The notes below the pieces were generated by a model, which saw only the letters and a list, made by a program, of their open reading frames with translations, was not told where the DNA came from and made no database searches. The position numbers were made by a program, and so were the translations under genes. A DNA stretch of 64,000 nucleotides from Lycium barbarum. Taxonomy: Eukaryota; Streptophyta; Magnoliopsida; Solanales; Solanaceae. Below, one piece after another: positions 58,966 to 64,000 of this stretch (its first letter is position 1; every line of letters begins with the position of its first letter). The stretch spans positions 88,488,543 through 88,552,542 of the forward strand of contig NC_083346.1 of the NCBI RefSeq assembly GCF_019175385.1. The letters are read 5' to 3'.

Positions 58966-61335
58966 TGTCACGACCCAACCGGAGGGCCATAACGGGCACC
59001 CGAAGCTAAGCTACCGGGCACCTCTCATCGTACATTCACATTCATGTCTAGGTGAGCCACATGGCCTATCAACAAACTCTATGCCTCAATAATACCATTT
59101 CCAACGGCTAAAACACTTTTTATATCTACATCAACAATTACACCCATATACATATACACAAGCCGACGAGGCTAACAAAATAATATACCAAAATATGAGC
59201 CGACAAGGCAAAAGACATCTACTATACATAACTGTCTACGAGCCTCTAAGAAGAGTATGAAGCATCATCATAAGGACGGGACAGGGCCCCGCCATGCCCA
59301 TATGTATATACACAAAAGAATAGTACCAACAACTGCGGCTCCGAATCAAATGGAGCTCCTCTATGCAGTCTCTGAACAAGCAGTCTATGGGTCAAGCCTA
59401 TCTCCCTGTCCACCTGCAGGTATGACGCAGCGACCACAAATAAAAGGACGTCAGTACAAATAATGTACTGAGTATGTAAAGCATAGACAATAAAATAATG
59501 GAAGCATGAGAAATAACATCAGATAGAAAAGTCATGGGATGAAAGAGCCATTTATACCTCTAGCGACGTTTATCATATTTACTTACCCTCTTTCTAATGG
59601 GAAACTTCCATTTCATACATTTATACATATAGTAGTATCATACCCGACCATAGAGGTTCGGTGTCTTTCGTACCCGGCCATAACAAAGTTCGGTGTTATA
59701 CATACCTGGCCCTACCAAGGCTCAGTGTTACTCATACCCAACTGCAGTGGTGTGCGCACAATAGATATCATACGCGGCCATATAAGCTCGGTGTTCTTAA
59801 TAGTCATACTTTGATATATGTATATATATATATATAGGTACATACGTATCCTCAACATCATCATTGTCATCATTACTTCATTATATCCTTCCTTAAAGGA
59901 TCAACTATTATAGGGTGGGACCAATGGTATCATGAGATTATCAAGAATCATGAACCTTAGTGATTCTAAGAATGAAGTCATCTTGGAAGACAATATGGAA
60001 TTCACATGAGGGTATACAATGATGGGATCATGCCTTAAGAAAGAAGGGTTAGCCTTACAAACCTCTTTGTCTTCTTAACTACTTAACGTTCACCGCCCAA
60101 GCTTGAGAAATCTACATTTAAAAGGATTCATACCATGGTTAAGTCCTAGAGACATCCTTAAATTCAAACTAGAACAACTCATGGACTAATAGAAATTGGG
60201 CAGCATTTCCCCTATTTCATGGACTTCCACCATACCGTAAAAAAATTCCCAAACAACCATAATAACATCCACAACTTCATAATTAAGTAGTCGTATTCAA
60301 TTAAGTCTCAAAGCTCATTCTCACATTCAACTTACATCAACAACTTCACATCAGCCCTTTGCACATTTTCATACAACGCTTCCGCATCACCATTATTACT
60401 TTCCATAACAATATTATATCCATATCATACTAAGAATCATGACTCAATTTAGCTTACTACTCAAAAACATCATAAAAACTACATTTAGACCTCATCTTCT
60501 ACTTTCTCTTTCTACCCAAGTTGTTCAACAACTAAGCATTCCTGACAACATGAAATAAGCATGAAATATAACCTTTTATCTCATAAGAATGAGCTTTGGA
60601 GCAAGCTATCAAACTTATATGGAAACCCTAGCTTCAATACCCAAAGAATTCTTGAAGTCTACTAACCCTAGCAAGACTTCTAACACATGGATATCTTGAT
60701 TCTTGCCTCTTGATATTTAATTTCTCTTGGATTTGTGTTGATTAGGTGTGTGGAATATTCTAGAGCTCTCATAAGTTGTGGAGAAAATGGAAAATGAAAA
60801 ATAGAACTTGGGTCATCTATTTAAAACAAGAAAATAAAGCTCCCCGTCGGGATTTATACGGACAGTTATACGGTCCGTATAAGTGACCGTATAGTATCAC
60901 CAGTGGTGACCCTTAACTGTAACTGTTATACGGACCCTTATACGGACCGTATAAAGTTATACGGACCTTATAAGTGGTCATAAACTCGCCTTTTTCCAAA
61001 ATCATTATCGTTGGTTCGTTTGACCTTCAATCCTTGTGGAACCTTCTTAGAACTTATATAACACTTCATTAACCATACAATAAGCCCTATATAAGACCCT
61101 CAATACATCGCTAAATACATAACAAATCAACTATCGCGAAAACCCTTCCAAACGTGACTTACATTCACTTCTTTCAACAAACTTAGTCTCACATATCCAC
61201 ATGACTTCAAGATCTTATGGTACGCACTTTAAGCTACCTAATACTCTCCTTAATCTCGTAAGGACTTCATGTTCATCTTAATCTCACATTAGTCTACTCA
61301 CGAGGCAACAAATCCGGAATTTCTGAGATGTAACA
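58966..61335 (-). mobile_element. Solo LTR inserted in gypsy gag, TSD CCCTC
   Basis: 2370 bp, TGTCACGACCCAACCGGAGG to TTTCTGAGATGTAACA. CCCTC is repeated at 58961-58965 and 61336-61340. Gag coding stops at its left edge and resumes at its right edge. A TATACGGNCCGTATA cluster lies at about 60855-60975. Confidence 0.96.
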
Positions 61336-61340
61336 CCCTC

Positions 61341-62114
61341 ATTTGACTTGGACTCAGTTCTACCGGAACTTCCTTGAGAAGTATGTGCCCCAGTATTTAC
61401 GAGAGGCGCGTAGGGAGGATTTCTTGCATCTTGAGCAGAGGGGCATGTCTTTGGAGTCCTATGTGACCCGTTTCCTTAATCTGGCCCGTTATTCTACTCC
61501 GTTGATCCCTACCGAGGCCGATAGGATCAGGCGTTTTATTGGGGGACTAGTGGGCTCTCTATAGATTCCTTGTCTTCAGATGGGGGTCTGTGGGGGATTC
61601 CTTCCAGTCTATTATCGAGTATGCTTCTATGGTTGATGGCGCTAAGGCATGTGCTTTTGGTGGTGGTGACAAGAAGACACGTTAGAGTAGTAGTTATGGT
61701 GGTCCTAGTTCGAGGGGCGCCGGTCAGTTTTCGAGGCTGCATCAGCCATATTCCGGTTATCCTATGTATTCTGCATTACAGGCTTCCCCCAGTGAGCCAC
61801 CTAGGCAGAGAGCTCATGAGAGTTCGTTCTCCAGATTAGTGGACATGGATGTTTCATCCGGGTCTTCAATTTCTGTGTATCAACATTCGTCTTCTCTTAC
61901 CTGTTATTCTTGTGGAGAGGTTGGGCATGTTGCTAGGAGATGTCCCCGACCCGGGGGGATTATCAGCCGCCAAGGAATCCTATATCATCTGGTGGTCGAG
62001 GTGGGACTTCTGAGGAGGCGGTACTCAGTTAGGCCGCGGTGCTTCTCATGGTTCCAGAGGTGATTCCCAGCCAGCTAGAGATGGTTTTCAGAGTGCGAGA
62101 GGGGGATCCCATAC
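61341..62114 (+). pseudogene. Gypsy gag, C-terminal part with CCHC zinc knuckle
   Basis: It resumes with TWTQFYRNFLEKYVPQYLRE, ARREDFLHLEQRGMSLESYV and TEADRIRRFIGGLVGSL, where a TAG (61562-61564) replaces a probable Gln codon. The zinc knuckle CYSCGEVGHVARRC (61904-61945; C-X2-C-X4-H-X4-C) lies in a shifted frame. It ends in RGDSQPARDG-like text and is cut near 62114 by another LTR. Confidence 0.9.
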
Positions 62115-62317
62115 CATCACACCCCAATTCTGATGGGGCATGATGGGCACCCGACCCTCACTTAGAGCCGAGCGAACCCGCTGGTTCCTATTATACTCAT
62201 AATCGTATTGGACTCTTAATCATGAAATGATATGCATGTGAAAGCTTTTCAAAGCATGCTTTCCATCTTTCTTAACTCATGTCAAAACTCTGTAATAGTA
62301 TGAATCCGTAAAGTAAT
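62115..62317 (-). mobile_element. Start of a further LTR inserted in gag
   Basis: CATCACACCCCAATTCTGAT then GGGGCATGATGGGCACCCGA resembles a decayed TGTCACACCCC-type LTR end. It is itself interrupted at 62318. Its other end and TSD are outside the window, so the element type is inferred. Confidence 0.5.
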
Positions 62318-64000
62318 TGTCACGACCCAAACCCCGTGGGCCGCGACTGGTACCCTAACTGGATACCCATACGTACCTATCTGATCGAATTCGAATCATA
62401 CAGATTTTTTTTTTTCGTTTCAAAACAGAAGTACGGAAATAAGCCGATGCAAATACGGCACGCGCGCAACCATACGTATATATACATATATACCTGAACA
62501 TACAGACATTTACAGATAAGCCGATGAGGCTAACATACAGACGAAACCCGTAACCCACATATCCATCTACAGGCCTCTACAGACATACAGAATCATATGA
62601 CGGGACAGGGCCCCGCCGTACCCAGAATATACACACATACGGAGTGCACAGAAGACAGAAAATATATACCAAAAGATATGCTCCGGGTCAAAGGAGCTCT
62701 TCAAAAAGCAGAGTCGGAAACCTACGCGGGCGGCGTATCACCTGGTGCGTCTGTACCTGCGGGCATGTAGCGCAGCCCCCGAAGAACGGGGGTCAGTACG
62801 GAAAATGTACCGAGTATGTAAAGCAGAAACGTAACAGATATAAACATAGTCCGAACTAGAGTCACAGAAATATAACGGGCAAAATCATAAGTCAAACTAA
62901 CGGACAGAATTATGATCCAGACAGACATATAGAATCGTTTTACACAAATGAACAGAATTATAGTTCGGACAGACAGACGGAATCATAATACGGACAGACG
63001 AGCAGAATCTGAATCCATACGGACATACAGAAGCAGAAGCCATACGGACAAACAGAAATAGTCGTAACATAGACGGACAGACAGCCAGTAGTATGACGGA
63101 CAGAATTATGCATGCAGAGTAGCACAGAGTCACACAAAATCATACAAAGGCGTGTGCTTTATAAATACAGATGGCACACGCATATATTCATACAGATCCC
63201 GGCCCTGTCTGGGGGCGCGGTAACAGAACCCGGCCCTCTTAGTACGGGACGCGGTGGACAGACAGAATCATATCAGATCATATGCCATCCTGGCCGCCAT
63301 CCCCATACACAGATCATACAGACATACAGATCCCGGCCCGTACGCCGAGGGACGCGGTGAACAATGCAGAGAAATATGCACGATAACAGAACCTGGCCCG
63401 GGTCGCAGTGAAAGAATGCATTGAGACAGACACGAATCGATAAATGAGAAACCACCTACCTACAGACTCAACATACAGACTCGATTAATCAGAAGGGTGC
63501 CAAACGGCGAGCCAAAATCAGAATATCCAGATAGTATGCATAGCACGCGCTCATATCCTAATTAGGAAGGCACGACAGATTATCAGAGTGGGATGCTCGG
63601 ATGTTCAGAAATAATATTGTATAAATTACACAAAAATATCCATAATATTCACAAAATAATAGTTCAGAAGTTTTTGGAGAAGATCGGACCAAAACAGAAG
63701 TATTTTAAAAATCGTACCGGAAGTATCGGGCCTTGTGGGCCCACCTCGGACCAACCCGAGGCTACATACGTAAATTACTGATGATTGACCTTATGAGGTC
63801 ACCCATACTCATTCGGAAGTGTTCCGACTCCGTTTGGGGAAGTTTTGTACAAAATCTCACTTTAAGGGCAATTTGCAATAAAATAGTTTCAATTGAATTG
63901 AAGGAATTGGAGCGTTTTTCCGTCTCGAATTCCGGGGAACGGAGTCGGACTTAAGGCTCGCGGTCAAGCCTACCACATCCAGAACATGCCTAGGAACGTA
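62318..64000 (-). mobile_element. LTR nested in another LTR, runs off window
   Basis: TGTCACGACCCAAACCCCGT begins at 62318 after GTAAT (62313-62317, presumed TSD). It is rich in CGGACAGACAGAAT-like short repeats at 62880-63110 and CCCGGCCC-type repeats at 63197-63400. No end is reached before 64000. Confidence 0.75.

Larger units (their letters stand above)
30362..64000 (-). mobile_element. Copia retrotransposon split twice by later insertions (left end only)
   Basis: A minus-strand Ty1/copia element whose 3' LTR is 30362-30848. Going upstream, it has RNase H coding to 31331, then an interruption at 31332-50460 (Ogre/Tat-like unit, TSD TGCAT). Reverse transcriptase and integrase coding (50466-52592) follows, and a second interruption starts at 52593 (plus-strand gypsy, running out of the window). 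Its 5' part must lie beyond 64000. The reading frame before and after the first insertion is continuous once one TSD copy is disregarded, which shows that the two coding blocks belong to one element. Confidence 0.85.
52593..64000 (+). mobile_element. Plus-strand gypsy element in copia integrase (runs off window)
   Basis: The 5' LTR is 52593-58070 (with a nested solo LTR), then a tRNA-iMet PBS, then a gag broken by stops and by two or more LTR insertions. It interrupts the copia integrase frame at 52592; TCACA (52588-52592) is the expected left TSD copy. The rest of pol and the 3' LTR lie beyond 64000. Confidence 0.88.

Noticed and set aside
62880..63400. CRISPR-like regular repeats
   Set aside because: Short, irregular CGGACAGACAGAAT-type repeats of LTR origin in plant DNA; no constant repeat with unique spacers.

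Overview
The window looks like plant nuclear DNA, most likely from a Solanaceae species. It has short GT-AG introns, MITEs, tRNA-derived SINEs of the SolS and Au types, an RTE-type LINE with a TTG-rich tail, and deep stacks of Ty3/gypsy and Ty1/copia LTR retrotransposons whose LTR ends read TGTCACGACCC on the plus strand. The species call is an inference; the transposon types are read from the sequence. I saw no organelle, bacterial or viral gene, no CRISPR array and no convincing rRNA or canonical tRNA gene.

Left part (1-13.5 kb): transposon-rich flank. A possible Helitron (415-3176) holds a 5'-truncated LINE with a 12-bp target-site duplication (TSD). Then come Stowaway-type MITEs, a SINE/LINE tail, a decayed 3.0-kb hAT transposon with an 8-bp TSD, a tRNA-derived SINE and a Tourist-like element. 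Centre (13.5-21.1 kb, minus strand): the only host gene, a KDM3/JHDM2-class JmjC histone H3K9 demethylase of the JMJ25/IBM1 type. Ten exons can be placed with exact splice phases (1103 codons). They carry an AT-hook-rich N-terminus, two cysteine-rich zinc modules and a JmjC domain with all three iron ligands. The final exon that should complete the JmjC fold was not found in the remaining 13.5 kb downstream.

Right part (22.8-64 kb): almost wholly nested LTR retrotransposons. Insertions can be ordered by their 5-bp TSDs. A copia element (3' LTR 30362-30848, reading minus) is split in its RNase H region by an Ogre/Tat-like LTR unit (31332-50460, TSD TGCAT). That unit is split by a gypsy element with two LTRs but little coding left (31845-41805, TSD AATAC) and by a solo LTR (43018-45636, TSD AAACA). 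The gypsy element carries a solo LTR in its 3' LTR (33558-34377, TSD CCTCT) and another in its reverse transcriptase (35717-38157, TSD ATTAG). The same copia element is split again in its integrase region by a plus-strand gypsy element (52593 to beyond the window). That element holds solo LTRs in its LTR (53019-55473, TSD CAGAT) and its gag (58966-61335, TSD CCCTC), plus two more LTR starts near the window end. A separate smaller stack lies at 22.8-29.9 kb, with solo LTRs at 23899-26113 (TSD CTAAG) and 26841-29871 (TSD ACAAT).

The main points of interest are the demethylase gene lacking a visible last exon, the nest whose insertion order is fully readable, and clusters of palindromic motifs in the presumed promoter part of several unrelated LTRs. 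One of these motif arrays differs by a unit between the two LTRs of one element.
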